A model generated the notes under the pieces. The model was not told the origin of the DNA and made no database searches. It saw only the letters and a program-made list of their open reading frames with translations. Below, piece by piece: positions 8,207 to 17,068 of a DNA stretch of 64,000 nt. The stretch spans positions 1 through 64,000 of the forward strand of contig NZ_SORI01000001.1 of the NCBI RefSeq assembly GCF_004366815.1, read 5' to 3'. Made by a program: the position numbers and the translations under genes. Positions within the stretch are counted from its first letter, which is position 1. Every line of letters starts with the position of its first letter. This DNA is from Aminivibrio pyruvatiphilus. GTDB taxonomy: Bacteria > Synergistota > Synergistia > Synergistales > Aminobacteriaceae.

Positions 8207-9669
8207 TCTTTTTCCTCCGTCGGTTTCCTTTTTTTGAGATCGGCCAGCAGCGCGGCGAGGGATTCCAGGGTCGGTTCGGCCATCACGAGGGCCTTCAGGC
8301 CCAGGAGGCCTTCCGCGGCCGCGGCGCAGGGCGTTCCCCATCCCACGGGAACCGCACCCTCCGGCATGGACAGGCCCGATGTGTTCCAGGCCCGGACCAG
8401 GGCAGCGCTGCCGAAGACCACCGCGTCCAGCCCAGTCTCCTCCCACAGGGATTCGTAGCTGTCCCATCCGGGGGGGCGGCCGGGGACCATTCGGTAAGCG
8501 GGGATGTTCACAACCGCCGCTCCCCGGGCGCGTACGGCGTCTTCCGGCAGGGGGGATCCTGCCTCGTTCCGGAAGAAGACCACCCGTTCCCCGGGCTGAA
8601 CCCGTCCGGCGAGCAGGGACGCCAGGGCCTCCGACGTGGAGGGCCGGGCTTCACCGTCCGCCCGAAGGCCCGTGCGGGCGAGGGCTGCCGTGGTTCCCGG
8701 GCCGATGGAGGCGATCTTCCCCCGGAGGGTCCGCAGGTCGGTCCTTCCGGAGAGGAGGGCGGCGCCCCGGGGGCTCGTGAGCACGATCCAGTCCGCTCCT
8801 GCGAGGAGGTCCTCTTCACCGGGGAAAGGCAGTTCTTCCTCCGCGAGGAGGGGAAGGCTGAAGCCGTCGGCTCCCAGGCTTTCCAGGAACCGGGCGGTGT
8901 CCCAGCTTTCGGGGGCGGGGCGGACCACGGCGACCTTCAGTTCCGCCAGGGGCCCCCGGTCGGGAGAGAGGGCAAGCCCCGCCGTTCCGCCGGCCGTCAC
9001 CACGGCGGGACCCCGCAGGGCCGAAGGGCTGCACGACAGGGGAAAACGCACCGTGGAGGCGCATCCCCATCCGCCCCGGGTGACCGCCGCGCAGGGTGTC
9101 TCCGGGGCCATGCCGTTCGCCTCCAGGAACCGGGCGAGGTTCCCCCATGACGAGGCCCCCATGTAGACCGCCAGGGTGCCTCCTCCTTCGGCGACGGCCT
9201 TCCAGAGGTTTTCCCGGGGAGCACCGTTCTGCTCCGAATGTCCCGTGGCCAGGGTGAGGGAGTCGGCGAGGCCCCGGTGGGTGGGGGGGATGCCCGCTCT
9301 TCCCAGCCCTCCGATGGCGGCGGTGATCCCCGGGGTGTAGGTCCAGGGAATGCCCTCTTTTTCCAGGGCGAGGGCCTCTTCGCCCCCCCGGCCGAAGACG
9401 AAGGGGTCACCACCCTTCAGCCGGACCACCGTTTCCTTCGCCTTTCCAAGTTCTGTGAGGAGGGCGTTGATCTCGGGCTGTTTCAGGCTCGCCCGGCCCT
9501 TCCGCTTGCCGGCGGCGTGGAATTCGCACGTCCGGGGGGCGAGCTGGAGCAGGTCCGGGTGGATGAGGCTGTCGTAGACCACCGCATCGGCCCGCCGGAG
9601 AAGGTCGAGTGCCTCGAGGGTGATCCATCGGGGGCCGGCGCATCCCGCCCCTACGAGGTGGACGGTCAT
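8203..9669 (-). CDS. cobA-hemD: Fused uroporphyrinogen-III C-methyltransferase / uroporphyrinogen-III synthase
   Basis: A 488-residue bifunctional protein. Residues about 1-235 are the SUMT (CobA) domain: VYDSLIHPDLL, LKGGDPFVFGRGGEE and PPTHRGLADSLTLATGH are typical. The first SAM-loop reads VGAGCAGPRWIT instead of the usual GAGPGDPxLLT and lacks its aspartate. Residues about 245-488 are HemD (VAVVRPAPESWDTARFLESLG, then IASIGPGTTAAL, then VFGSAALVRAW), which cyclises hydroxymethylbilane. The ATG overlaps the hemC stop and the end overlaps hemB. The fusion makes both precorrin-2 precursor steps part of one polypeptide; it is a known arrangement in Firmicutes and other anaerobes. Confidence 0.93.
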   Translation of the reverse strand: MTVHLVGAGCAGPRWITLEALDLLRRADAVVYDSLIHPDLLQLAPRTCEFHAAGKRKGRASLKQPEINALLTELGKAKETVVRLKGGDPFVFGRGGEEALALEKEGIPWTYTPGITAAIGGLGRAGIPPTHRGLADSLTLATGHSEQNGAPRENLWKAVAEGGGTLAVYMGASSWGNLARFLEANGMAPETPCAAVTRGGWGCASTVRFPLSCSPSALRGPAVVTAGGTAGLALSPDRGPLAELKVAVVRPAPESWDTARFLESLGADGFSLPLLAEEELPFPGEEDLLAGADWIVLTSPRGAALLSGRTDLRTLRGKIASIGPGTTAALARTGLRADGEARPSTSEALASLLAGRVQPGERVVFFRNEAGSPLPEDAVRARGAAVVNIPAYRMVPGRPPGWDSYESLWEETGLDAVVFGSAALVRAWNTSGLSMPEGAVPVGWGTPCAAAAEGLLGLKALVMAEPTLESLAALLADLKKRKPTEEKE

Positions 9670-10589
9670 GGCCGTCCCTCCGCCTGCGCGAGGCTCTCGG
9701 CGAAGAGCCGCACCGCTGGGGGCGTTTCCCGGAACCGTTCGCCCAGGGCCGCCCCCGCCCTGACGGCATCTTCCTCCGAGGTTACGGGGCAGGAACAGGA
9801 GAGGCGGACGCTCTCCCGGCCGAGGGGGTCGAGGATCTCCGCCTTGAGGACGAGAATCCGGCCCTCCATGCGGGCAAGGGCGGCAAAGGGGACATGACAC
9901 CCTACCCCGAGGGTCTTCAGCAGGGACCGCTCCGCGACTGAGCAGAGGAAGGTCTCCCGGTGGGCGACCGAGCGGCCCAGGGAGAAGAGGGGCGAGTTCA
10001 GGGGGGCCTCCAGGGCGATGATCCCCTGGCAGGGAGCGGGAAGGAAGGGAAGGCTTTCCGCCCCTGGGGGGCGGATTCCCATACGCTCCAGCCCGGCGGC
10101 GGCGAGGACGAGGGCGTCGTACAGGCCGTCCTCCAGCTTTTTCAGGCGGGTGGAGAGGTTCCCCCGGATCTCCCGGACGGCCAGACCGGGCCGCACCCTG
10201 AGGAGCTGGGCTTTCCTGCGGGGGCTCGACGTGCCCACCACGGCCCCTTCGGGCAGGGTCTCCAGGGTGAAGCCGCCGCGGGCGACAAGCACGTCTTCCG
10301 CGGAATCCCGGGGGAGGACCGAGGCGATCTCGAGGCCGTCCCGGCAGCAGGAGGGAACGTCCTTGAGACTGTGGACGGCCCCGTCACCCTTTCCGCCGAG
10401 GAGGGCCTCCTCGATGCAGCCGGAGAAGGCGCCGCTCCCGCCGAAAGAACAGAGGGGGCTGACGGTGTCCCGGTCGCCCCGGGTGGACAGGGGAACGATT
10501 TCCACAGCCAGGCCCTTCTCCCGGAGAGGGAGGGCCATCCGTTCAGCCTGCAGCAGTGCGAGGGCGCTGCCCCTGGTAAGCAGTTTCAT
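9666..10589 (-). CDS. hemC: Hydroxymethylbilane synthase (porphobilinogen deaminase)
   Basis: A 307-residue enzyme polymerising four porphobilinogens. Family landmarks are TRGSALALLQAE at the start, VHSLKDVPS, GTSSPRRKAQLL, IRGNLSTRLKKL and the dipyrromethane-cofactor cysteine C231 in LGVGCHVPFAALA. The start overlaps the preceding gene's stop (ATGA) and the end overlaps cobA/hemD the same way, so translation is probably coupled along the operon. Length is normal. Confidence 0.95.
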   Translation of the reverse strand: MKLLTRGSALALLQAERMALPLREKGLAVEIVPLSTRGDRDTVSPLCSFGGSGAFSGCIEEALLGGKGDGAVHSLKDVPSCCRDGLEIASVLPRDSAEDVLVARGGFTLETLPEGAVVGTSSPRRKAQLLRVRPGLAVREIRGNLSTRLKKLEDGLYDALVLAAAGLERMGIRPPGAESLPFLPAPCQGIIALEAPLNSPLFSLGRSVAHRETFLCSVAERSLLKTLGVGCHVPFAALARMEGRILVLKAEILDPLGRESVRLSCSCPVTSEEDAVRAGAALGERFRETPPAVRLFAESLAQAEGRP

Positions 10590-11080
10590 GGGAGGTTCTC
10601 CTTTTCTTCAGTCATGTCTTCGAGGCTTTGCCGGAGCAGATTCTTTAGGGCGGCCGACCCGGCGGGGTCGCCGCCTCCGCTTCCCGCGCCGACCACGAAC
10701 CCTTTCCACCGGAACTGGGCCGCCAGGGCCCAGGAACCGGATTCCGGGGCGCCGCAGCAGTTGAGCATGCATCCCGTACCCTCCGCCAGGGGAAGGACGT
10801 CAGCCGTCTCTTCCGGCGGCAGGGCCAGCAGGGCGAGGCGGTGCTCCGAAAAATCCCTCCGTTCCGCCGTCCGGCGCTCCCACCGGATGGATCCCTCCGC
10901 GGCGAGGGCCTGCAGTTCCGGTACCGCTTCAGGAGAGACGAGGTCCACGGAGGCTCCCCCGTCCAGGAGGGTGCGGATCTTCCGGAGTCCCACGGGGCCT
11001 CCTCCGACCGCGAGGATGGGGCCCGAGGCCGGTGAGAGGCAGATCATGAGGGAGAAGCTTACGGGCCGGGGGTCAGTCAT
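10586..11080 (-). CDS. Precorrin-2 dehydrogenase (Met8/CysG N-domain type)
   Basis: A 164-residue NAD-dependent dehydrogenase-like protein that would oxidise precorrin-2 to sirohydrochlorin, the substrate of CbiK. The Rossmann motif AVGGGPVGLRKIRTLLDGGA (about 24-43) and VDLVSPEA are seen. The protein is shorter than full CysG N-domains (about 200 or more) and ends soon after the NAD domain (GSAALKNLLRQSLEDM). It is therefore probably a dehydrogenase only, with chelation left to CbiK. It overlaps hemA by 8 nt. Confidence 0.82.
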   Translation of the reverse strand: MTDPRPVSFSLMICLSPASGPILAVGGGPVGLRKIRTLLDGGASVDLVSPEAVPELQALAAEGSIRWERRTAERRDFSEHRLALLALPPEETADVLPLAEGTGCMLNCCGAPESGSWALAAQFRWKGFVVGAGSGGGDPAGSAALKNLLRQSLEDMTEEKENLP

Positions 11081-12221
11081 CGCCGGGCTCCTCCATGTCG
11101 CCGGAGAGAATTTTCCAGAGCCTCCGGGCGTGGGGGTCCGATTCGGCGAAGGCGGGGGAGAGGAGGGCCTTCACCACGCTCCACCCCATGCGGCGGAGGG
11201 ATTCCCGGTCCGCGCCTGTCTTCCGGGCCGTGAGCTCCGTCCGTTCCTCCACGATGCGCTCAGCCCGGAGCAGGACGAGGCGCTTGTAGGTCTCCGCCGA
11301 GAGGGAGGTGAGTTCCGCGCAGACGGATCGGGCAGCCTCGGCCGCCTCGCTCTCGAGCCGGCGAAGCTTTGTGCGGTATTCGGCCGTAATCTTTGCCGCC
11401 TCCACGGCGAGATCGTCCATGGCCAGGAGGAACGGGGAGGCTGCTGCACTCCGCTCCACCTGGGGAGGGGAGCCGAGGTCGAAAATCCTCTGCCCCTCCC
11501 GCCTTTCGGCAAGAGAGAAGAGGGGTTCCGGGGCTCCCGTGCAGAAGAAGAGGGCGCCGAAGGCCGCCGCCTGCCCCCGCCATTCCTCCCAGGGAAGAAA
11601 GGACACCCCCAGGGAGTCCGCCAGGGCTTGCCCCCGCCCGGGGGAACGGTTGGTCACCGCCAGGGGAACGGCGAGCCCGGCGAGGACCCGGGCCGTTTCC
11701 TCCCCCATCTCCCCGGCTCCCACCACGAGGGAGGAAACGGAAGGGAAGGAAGGGTGATCCCGGAGCTTTTCCGCCATGAGCCGGGGCACGGAGGGTTCCC
11801 GGCCGGGGTGGTAGCAGGTCCGCAGCAGCTTCGCCATCCGGAGGCAGCCCTGGAAGAGGCGGTGGAGCCAGGGCCCGCAGAGGTCGCCCGCTCCCCCGTA
11901 GCTCTCCCGGACCTGCCCCACGATGGAGGACTCGCCGCAGGCCATACTCTCCAGGCCGAGGAGCACCCGGAGGAGGTGGAGCACCGCCTCCTCGCCGGAG
12001 AGGGTCCGGACCCGGGGGTGGAGTATCTCCTCCGGCACGGTGCCGCCCGGGGGCAGGCGGAGGTAGATTTCCGTCCGGTTGCAGGTGGATACGGGGACCG
12101 CCTCGAGGATCCGCCCGTCCTCCCTGAGCGCCGGGAGGGACAGCCATGCCCTTTTCGCCCCGTCCCGCTCGGCGGTGGAGGCGGCCGTGTAGTCCAGGGA
12201 GAGGCAGAGAAGACTCTTCAT
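11073..12221 (-). CDS. hemA: Glutamyl-tRNA reductase
   Basis: A 382-residue NADPH-dependent enzyme of the C5 pathway making glutamate-1-semialdehyde from glutamyl-tRNA. Seen are the catalytic cysteine region VPVSTCNRTEIYL, GESSIVGQVRES, the NADPH fold VVGAGEMGEETARVLAG and the AVTNRSPGRGQALADSLG block, with a C-terminal dimerisation helix region. The ATG overlaps the cbiGH stop (ATGA). Its place inside a B12-riboswitch operon means the committed step of all tetrapyrrole synthesis is under corrinoid control here. Confidence 0.94.
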   Translation of the reverse strand: MKSLLCLSLDYTAASTAERDGAKRAWLSLPALREDGRILEAVPVSTCNRTEIYLRLPPGGTVPEEILHPRVRTLSGEEAVLHLLRVLLGLESMACGESSIVGQVRESYGGAGDLCGPWLHRLFQGCLRMAKLLRTCYHPGREPSVPRLMAEKLRDHPSFPSVSSLVVGAGEMGEETARVLAGLAVPLAVTNRSPGRGQALADSLGVSFLPWEEWRGQAAAFGALFFCTGAPEPLFSLAERREGQRIFDLGSPPQVERSAAASPFLLAMDDLAVEAAKITAEYRTKLRRLESEAAEAARSVCAELTSLSAETYKRLVLLRAERIVEERTELTARKTGADRESLRRMGWSVVKALLSPAFAESDPHARRLWKILSGDMEEPGDD

Positions 12222-13939
12222 GAGTCCGACCCCCGTTCCCCGGCCCGCTCGGCCCGGTAGCCCCTGCGGTCCAGCAGGAGGTCTCCCACGCACTCCACCG
12301 ACGACCCGGGAAGAAGCAGGAGGGTGCGCATGTCCACGCCGTCCGCCGACAGGTCTTCCAGGGGGAGCCTCCGGACCGAGGCACCGGGCCGTCCGGCGTC
12401 CCTGACGAGGTGGACTTCCCCATAGCCGGCGGCGCCGAAGATCTGCCGCACCGCCGCCAGCTTTTCCTCCAGGTCCCGCTTCACCGGGTTGTACAGGGCG
12501 GCGGTGAGGCCCGACCGGGCGGCGCCCTCCAGGGCCTGGCGGACGTTCTCCCATGGCTGGAGGTAGTCGGACAGGGAGAGGAGCACCAGGCCGTTCACGT
12601 AGGGGGCCCCGGTCATCAGGCCTGCGGCCTGGGCCGCGGTAACCCCCGGGACCACCGATGCGGGGACGCGGCCCCGGGCCGTGCGGAGGGCGAGGGCCGC
12701 GAGGCCGAAGAGCACCGGGTCGCCCCCGGAGAGGAGAACCACCCTGTTCCCCTCTTCGGCGAGGGAGACGGCCCGCTCAACCCGCTTCTCCTCCTCCCCC
12801 ATGGAGTAGGTCTCCACGGTCTTCCCGCGGAGCCAGGCAGGGGGAAGAAGGTCCGCGTAGAGGCGGTATCCCACCACGGCGTCGGCCTCCCCGAGGGCCT
12901 GCCGTCCCTCGAGGGTGAGGTACTTCCCGTCCCCGGGGCCTGTGCCGAGGACGGTGAGCTTTCCGCCTTCCCTCCGCGAAAGGAGGGAGAAGGCAGCGGT
13001 GACGCCGCAGGATGCGGTCCGCCTGCCGAGGAGACGGCCCGCCGAGGCGGCGCAGGGCTCCGCCACTCCGGGAAGGCCGAGATGGCGGGAGGCCGCCGAG
13101 GGGGTGAAGTCCCCGTCCAGGGAGAGGAGTTCCTTCCGGTCCACCACGACCAGGGGGATTCCCAGTTTTCCGGCCAGGGCCGCGAGGCCCGGCTCGTCCC
13201 GCTTCTCCTCCACGGTGCGTATCTCCGTCAGGCTTTCGGCGAGGAGCCCCTCAGCCTCCAGGGCCAAAAAGAGTACCCTTCTGAGGGTATCCGCATCCGT
13301 ACCTCTCCGGCAGCCCATGCCGGCGGCGACGCACCGGGGAACGAGCTGGACCTGCCGGGGGGCGAAGTCCCTTCGATAGGGGGAGAGAATGACCGAGGCC
13401 TCGCCGGAAGACGGGACGGGGCGGTATTCCTCCGGCAGGGGAGGCAGGAAAGCGGGCACGTCGGTCCACCATGAGAGAATGCCCTCCTCAAGAAGGGCCC
13501 GGTTCACCGCGGGAAGGGCCTCTTTGCCAAGGAGCTTCCAGCCCCGCCTGGAGGCCAGGAGGTCCGGGGCGGTGAGACCGGCCCGGTCGCTGCTGGTGGT
13601 GAGCAGGAGGGAGGCGCCGATCCTGCCCGCAAGCTGTTCCGCGTAGTCCCTTCCTCCGCCGAGGTGGGCGCCGGTAACGGGGAGCACCGTGAAACCGTCC
13701 TCGGTGACCACGAGAACCGCGGGGTCGGTCTCCTTGTCCCGGAGATGGGGGGCCGCCGCCCGGACCGCCACGCCGAGGGAAGAGACGAAGACCAGGGCGT
13801 CCGTTCCCTGCCACCACCGGGCGACCGTTTCGGAGAGGGTGCCGGGGGCCACCCTGACCACCCTTTCGCCCGGTCCCCCGGCAAGCCGCCCAGCCAGCGC
13901 CTCGCCGGGATCGGAGAAGCAGAAAAAGGCGGCCTTCAT
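12218..13939 (-). CDS. cbiGH: Fused cobalt-precorrin-5A hydrolase / cobalt-precorrin-3B C17-methyltransferase
   Basis: A 573-residue fusion. Residues 1 to about 330 are CbiG (SSLGVAVRAAAPHLRDKETDPAV, LTTSSDRAG, GMGCRRGTD, then the C-terminal KLGIPLVVV block), which opens the lactone of cobalt-precorrin-5A. Residues about 335-573 are CbiH (LTVLGTGPGDGKYLTLEGRQAL, LSGGDPVLFGLA, VPGVTAAQAAGLMTGAP, LYNPVKRDLEEKL), which methylates C17 with ring contraction. The ATG at 13939-13937 has GGGAGGGG upstream and overlaps the cbiF stop. The fused steps are consecutive in ring contraction, apart from the CbiF step between them. Confidence 0.93.
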   Translation of the reverse strand: MKAAFFCFSDPGEALAGRLAGGPGERVVRVAPGTLSETVARWWQGTDALVFVSSLGVAVRAAAPHLRDKETDPAVLVVTEDGFTVLPVTGAHLGGGRDYAEQLAGRIGASLLLTTSSDRAGLTAPDLLASRRGWKLLGKEALPAVNRALLEEGILSWWTDVPAFLPPLPEEYRPVPSSGEASVILSPYRRDFAPRQVQLVPRCVAAGMGCRRGTDADTLRRVLFLALEAEGLLAESLTEIRTVEEKRDEPGLAALAGKLGIPLVVVDRKELLSLDGDFTPSAASRHLGLPGVAEPCAASAGRLLGRRTASCGVTAAFSLLSRREGGKLTVLGTGPGDGKYLTLEGRQALGEADAVVGYRLYADLLPPAWLRGKTVETYSMGEEEKRVERAVSLAEEGNRVVLLSGGDPVLFGLAALALRTARGRVPASVVPGVTAAQAAGLMTGAPYVNGLVLLSLSDYLQPWENVRQALEGAARSGLTAALYNPVKRDLEEKLAAVRQIFGAAGYGEVHLVRDAGRPGASVRRLPLEDLSADGVDMRTLLLLPGSSVECVGDLLLDRRGYRAERAGERGSDS

Positions 13940-14709
13940 TCCGACCCCTCCCGCCATCCGTGGGAGAAGGAAGGAGAATAGAGGAGGCTGCGGGCGTCCG
14001 TCGAGGCAAGGCATTCTCCGGCGATGATGAGGGCATGGCGGGTAATGCCGTGCTGCTTCATGAGGGCGGGGAGTTCCGCCAGGGGAGCGGTGAGGATCTT
14101 CTCGTCCTCCCAGGAGGCCCGGTAGACGCATGCCGCCGGGGTCCGGGGGGAGAAGCCTCCTTCCACGAGGTCTTCCGCCACGGCTTCGGCCTGGTCGGCG
14201 CTCAGGAAGACCACCATGGTGGTCCCGACAGCGGCGAGGCGGCGGAGATCCTCCTCCGGGGGCACAGGCGTCCGGCCGGCCCTGCGGGTGCAGATCACCG
14301 TCTGGTTTCCCCCCGGAACGGTGTACTGGATGCCGAGGGCTGCTGCGGCGGCCTGGAAGCTGCTGACGCCGGGGATGAACTGCACGGACAGGCCCTGTTC
14401 CTCCAGGAGGCGCTTCTGCTCCGCCACGGCGCCGAAGATGCTCGGGTCCCCCGTGTGGAGTCGTACCACGGGGACTCCCCGCCCCGCGGCGTCCGCCATG
14501 AGGGCCACCTGCTCCTCCAGGGAGAGGCCGGAGGAGTCCGTCCGTTCGCATCCCGGAGAGCAGAAATCGAGAAGAGCGGCGTTCACCAGGCTTCCGGCGT
14601 AGAGCACCAGCCCCGCTTCCTCGAGGGCTTTTTTCCCCTTGAGGGTGAGAAGTTCCGGGTCTCCGGGGCCCGCCCCCACAAAGAGTATGGTTTTTTCAGC
14701 TGTGTCCAT
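13936..14709 (-). CDS. cbiF: Cobalt-precorrin-4 C11-methyltransferase
   Basis: A 257-residue tetrapyrrole methylase with ILFVGAGPGDPELLTLKG at the start, LHTGDPSIFGAVAEQ, PGVSSFQAAAAALGI and TICTRRAGRTPVP, all diagnostic of CbiF/CobM. The start MDTAEKT at 14709 gives the canonical family length and overlaps cbiET by 14 nt. An in-frame ATG at 14745 would add 12 residues. It methylates C11 between the CbiH and CbiG reactions encoded by the next gene. Confidence 0.95.
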   Translation of the reverse strand: MDTAEKTILFVGAGPGDPELLTLKGKKALEEAGLVLYAGSLVNAALLDFCSPGCERTDSSGLSLEEQVALMADAAGRGVPVVRLHTGDPSIFGAVAEQKRLLEEQGLSVQFIPGVSSFQAAAAALGIQYTVPGGNQTVICTRRAGRTPVPPEEDLRRLAAVGTTMVVFLSADQAEAVAEDLVEGGFSPRTPAACVYRASWEDEKILTAPLAELPALMKQHGITRHALIIAGECLASTDARSLLYSPSFSHGWREGSE

Positions 14710-15943
14710 GGTCCGTACCGTCCTTGTCTGCATTCCTGTCCGCATAGACGAGAAACACGGGGTTTGCCGCCGTGAGCATCCATGAACCGCCCGCCTCCGC
14801 CGAGGAGGAGGAGGCCACGTGGAGCACTTCGGGACGGCTTCCGAGGTTTTTGAGGGTTTTCCATGCCCGGTCGGCCGTGGAGGGCATGTTCGCCGTCACC
14901 AGGAGCCGTCCGCCGGGCAGGAGCTTCTGCCAGGCGGCTTCCAGAACGGCCTCCACGGCTCCGCCGTGGCCGCCCACCACAATCCGGGTGCACCGGGGGA
15001 GGGATGACAGGGCCTCCGGGGCCTGCCCTTCCACGAATCGTATCGAGGAGAGGCATCCGGCCCGTTCCGCGTTGTTCCGGGCGGCGTCGAGGGCGTCCAC
15101 GGAACGCTCCACGGCGAAGACCGTGCCGGTTAGCGTCCGCCGGGCCAGCTCCACGGTGATGCCGCCGGAGCCGGCCCCGATCTCGAGGACGGCCTGTCCG
15201 TCCAGGGGATGGAGCAGCGAGGCCACCAGGGTCCGGCAGACCGCCTTGGAGAGGGGTACTCCCGGGGTCCGGACGAACCACCCGTCGGGGAGCACCCCGA
15301 GGGTTTGGGGCGGAAGGGGGCCCGGACCGAGAAGGAGAAGGGCCAGATCCCAGGCCTGCCCTTCCCCGGCGAGGGCGAAGAGGGTCGTCCGGAGGATCCG
15401 CTCCTCCGGATAGCCCAGGTTCTCCGCCAGCACTGCCACGCGGTCGGGGTACCCCCGGTCCTTCAGGAAGGCTGCCACCGCAGGGCCGGTGTTCTTCCTG
15501 TCGAGGAGGAAGAGGGTCCCCCGGTCCTCCCGGACGGATTTGAGGGCGTCCTCCAGAGGCCGGCCGTGGAGGCTCGCCGTCTCAGTGCCGTTCCACTGGA
15601 TGCCGAGCCGGGCGAAGAGCACCTGGAAGCTGCTCACCCCGGGGATGACCTCCAGCTCCTCCCGGGGGAAGCGGGTTCCCAGCTTTCCGAGGAGGCTGAA
15701 GAAGCAGGGGTCTCCTGAGAGAAGGAGGGCGACCCTTCCCGTGTGCCGCTTCTCTTCGAGGCGGTCCAGGAAGGTGTCGAGGCTGCCCTTGAGGGGGAGG
15801 AGTTCTTTTCCGGACTCCCGGTAGGGCTCCAGGTGGCGGGGGCCTCCGGCGAGGATGTCCGCCCCGGCGATGGCCTCCCGGGCTGCCGGAAGAAGGTAGT
15901 TCCCCGTTCCCGGGCCTACGCCGACGACGGCAATTCGGTCCAT
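14696..15943 (-). CDS. cbiET: Fused cobalt-precorrin-7 C5-methyltransferase / cobalt-precorrin-6B C15-methyltransferase (decarboxylating)
   Basis: A 415-residue CbiE-CbiT (CobL-like) fusion. Residues 1 to about 205 are CbiE (IAVVGVGPGTGNYLLPAARE, LLSGDPCFFSLLGKL, IPGVSSFQVLFARLG). Residues about 225-415 are CbiT, a Rossmann methyltransferase (AVLEIGAGSGGITVELARR, RIVVGGHGG, LLVTANMPSTADRA). GGAGG precedes the ATG at 15943, and the gene overlaps cbiD by 28 nt. It performs the last two methylations plus C12 side-chain decarboxylation. Confidence 0.94.
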   Translation of the reverse strand: MDRIAVVGVGPGTGNYLLPAAREAIAGADILAGGPRHLEPYRESGKELLPLKGSLDTFLDRLEEKRHTGRVALLLSGDPCFFSLLGKLGTRFPREELEVIPGVSSFQVLFARLGIQWNGTETASLHGRPLEDALKSVREDRGTLFLLDRKNTGPAVAAFLKDRGYPDRVAVLAENLGYPEERILRTTLFALAGEGQAWDLALLLLGPGPLPPQTLGVLPDGWFVRTPGVPLSKAVCRTLVASLLHPLDGQAVLEIGAGSGGITVELARRTLTGTVFAVERSVDALDAARNNAERAGCLSSIRFVEGQAPEALSSLPRCTRIVVGGHGGAVEAVLEAAWQKLLPGGRLLVTANMPSTADRAWKTLKNLGSRPEVLHVASSSSAEAGGSWMLTAANPVFLVYADRNADKDGTDHGHS

Positions 15944-17064
15944 GGCCGGGCCTCCTTTCCGATCTCGGGGAAGCTCCCGAGAACCTCCCCGTCCAGGGAG
16001 AGCACGGCCACCCCCAGGGGGACCGCGCCGCCCATGTGAAGGGAGCTGCGTCGGTGGGCCCGTTCCGCCACAAGGGAAAAGACGGAGGAGAGGCCCCACT
16101 GGCGGAGCAGGGGAACCGCTTCCTCGGCCAGGGGAAGGGAGAGAAGCTCCCGGACCTGTTCCTTCGACGCCCCTTCGGCCCCGGCGCAGGCGGCCAGGGT
16201 TTCGAGCCGGGCGTCGCCGAAATCGCAGTGGGTGTTGAAGAGTCCCGCGGCCACCTTGGCCCACTTGCCCACGTGGCCGAAGAGGTGGACCGGTCCCGCT
16301 CCACGGGACGAGCACTCCTTCAGGGAATGTCCCACGTGGTCCCCCATGCGGACGATGAGCTCCCGGGGGGTCCCGAAGCGCTCAACCAGGCATTTTTCCC
16401 CCACATAGCCGGGAACGAGGAAGACCGTGCCGGGGCGGGGGGAGTCGAAGGCCAGGGCGGAGGAGATGTAGAGGTCGATGGAGGCCAGGTAGGCGGCGGT
16501 GGACTTGGGCTCCACGATGCCCGTGGTGCCCAGGATGGAGATGCCCCCCTCGATGCCGAGCCGGGGGTTCCATGTCTTTTTCGCCCGCTCTTCCCCCTCC
16601 GGGGCGGACAGGACGATCTCGAGGCCCTGTCCCTCGGGCAGGAGGCCGCCCACCTCCGACTCTATCATGCGCCGGGGGCCGGGGTTGATGGCCCATTCGC
16701 CGGGGGGGACGGGAAGTCCCTTCCGGGTGACTCTCCCGATGCCTGGGCCGCCGGAGACGGTTACCCCTGGGCGTGAGGACGGCCGGGCCTCGGCGGCGAT
16801 GAGCATGCCGGAGGTGCCGTCGGGGTCGTCGCCCGAGTCCTTCCGGACGGCACACCGGGAGCCCTTCTCCGAAAGGGTGCATTCCTCAAGGGGAAGGGTG
16901 AGGGATTCCCCTCCGGGAAGGGTCACCGTGACGGAGGACTGGAGGGCGCCGGAAAGGAACATCCGGGCGGCACCTTTCGCCGCCGCCGCGGCGCAGGTTC
17001 CCGTGGTGTAGCCTCTCCGCAGGCCCCCGGTGTATCCCAGTCCGTCGAAGGGCTTCCCGTCCAC
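15916..17064 (-). CDS. cbiD: Cobalt-precorrin-5B C1-methyltransferase
   Basis: A 382-residue CbiD, diagnostic of the anaerobic corrin route. Seen are RRGYTTGTCAAAAAKGA near the start, AINPGPRRMIES, IEGGISILGTTGIVEP and the FGHVGKWAKVAAGLFNTH block. The GTG at 17064 is preferred because AAAAGGAG lies 7 nt upstream. An ATG at 17085 (7 residues more) overlaps cbiC and has no RBS at the right distance. The stop overlaps cbiET. Confidence 0.94.
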   Translation of the reverse strand: MDGKPFDGLGYTGGLRRGYTTGTCAAAAAKGAARMFLSGALQSSVTVTLPGGESLTLPLEECTLSEKGSRCAVRKDSGDDPDGTSGMLIAAEARPSSRPGVTVSGGPGIGRVTRKGLPVPPGEWAINPGPRRMIESEVGGLLPEGQGLEIVLSAPEGEERAKKTWNPRLGIEGGISILGTTGIVEPKSTAAYLASIDLYISSALAFDSPRPGTVFLVPGYVGEKCLVERFGTPRELIVRMGDHVGHSLKECSSRGAGPVHLFGHVGKWAKVAAGLFNTHCDFGDARLETLAACAGAEGASKEQVRELLSLPLAEEAVPLLRQWGLSSVFSLVAERAHRRSSLHMGGAVPLGVAVLSLDGEVLGSFPEIGKEARPWTELPSSA

Positions 17065-17068
17065 GGTC

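Noticed and set aside
10586-11080. Truncated siroheme synthase or pseudogene
   Set aside because: It is short, but the NAD domain is complete, both ends overlap neighbours in the operon and no frameshift is visible; kept as a functional dehydrogenase.
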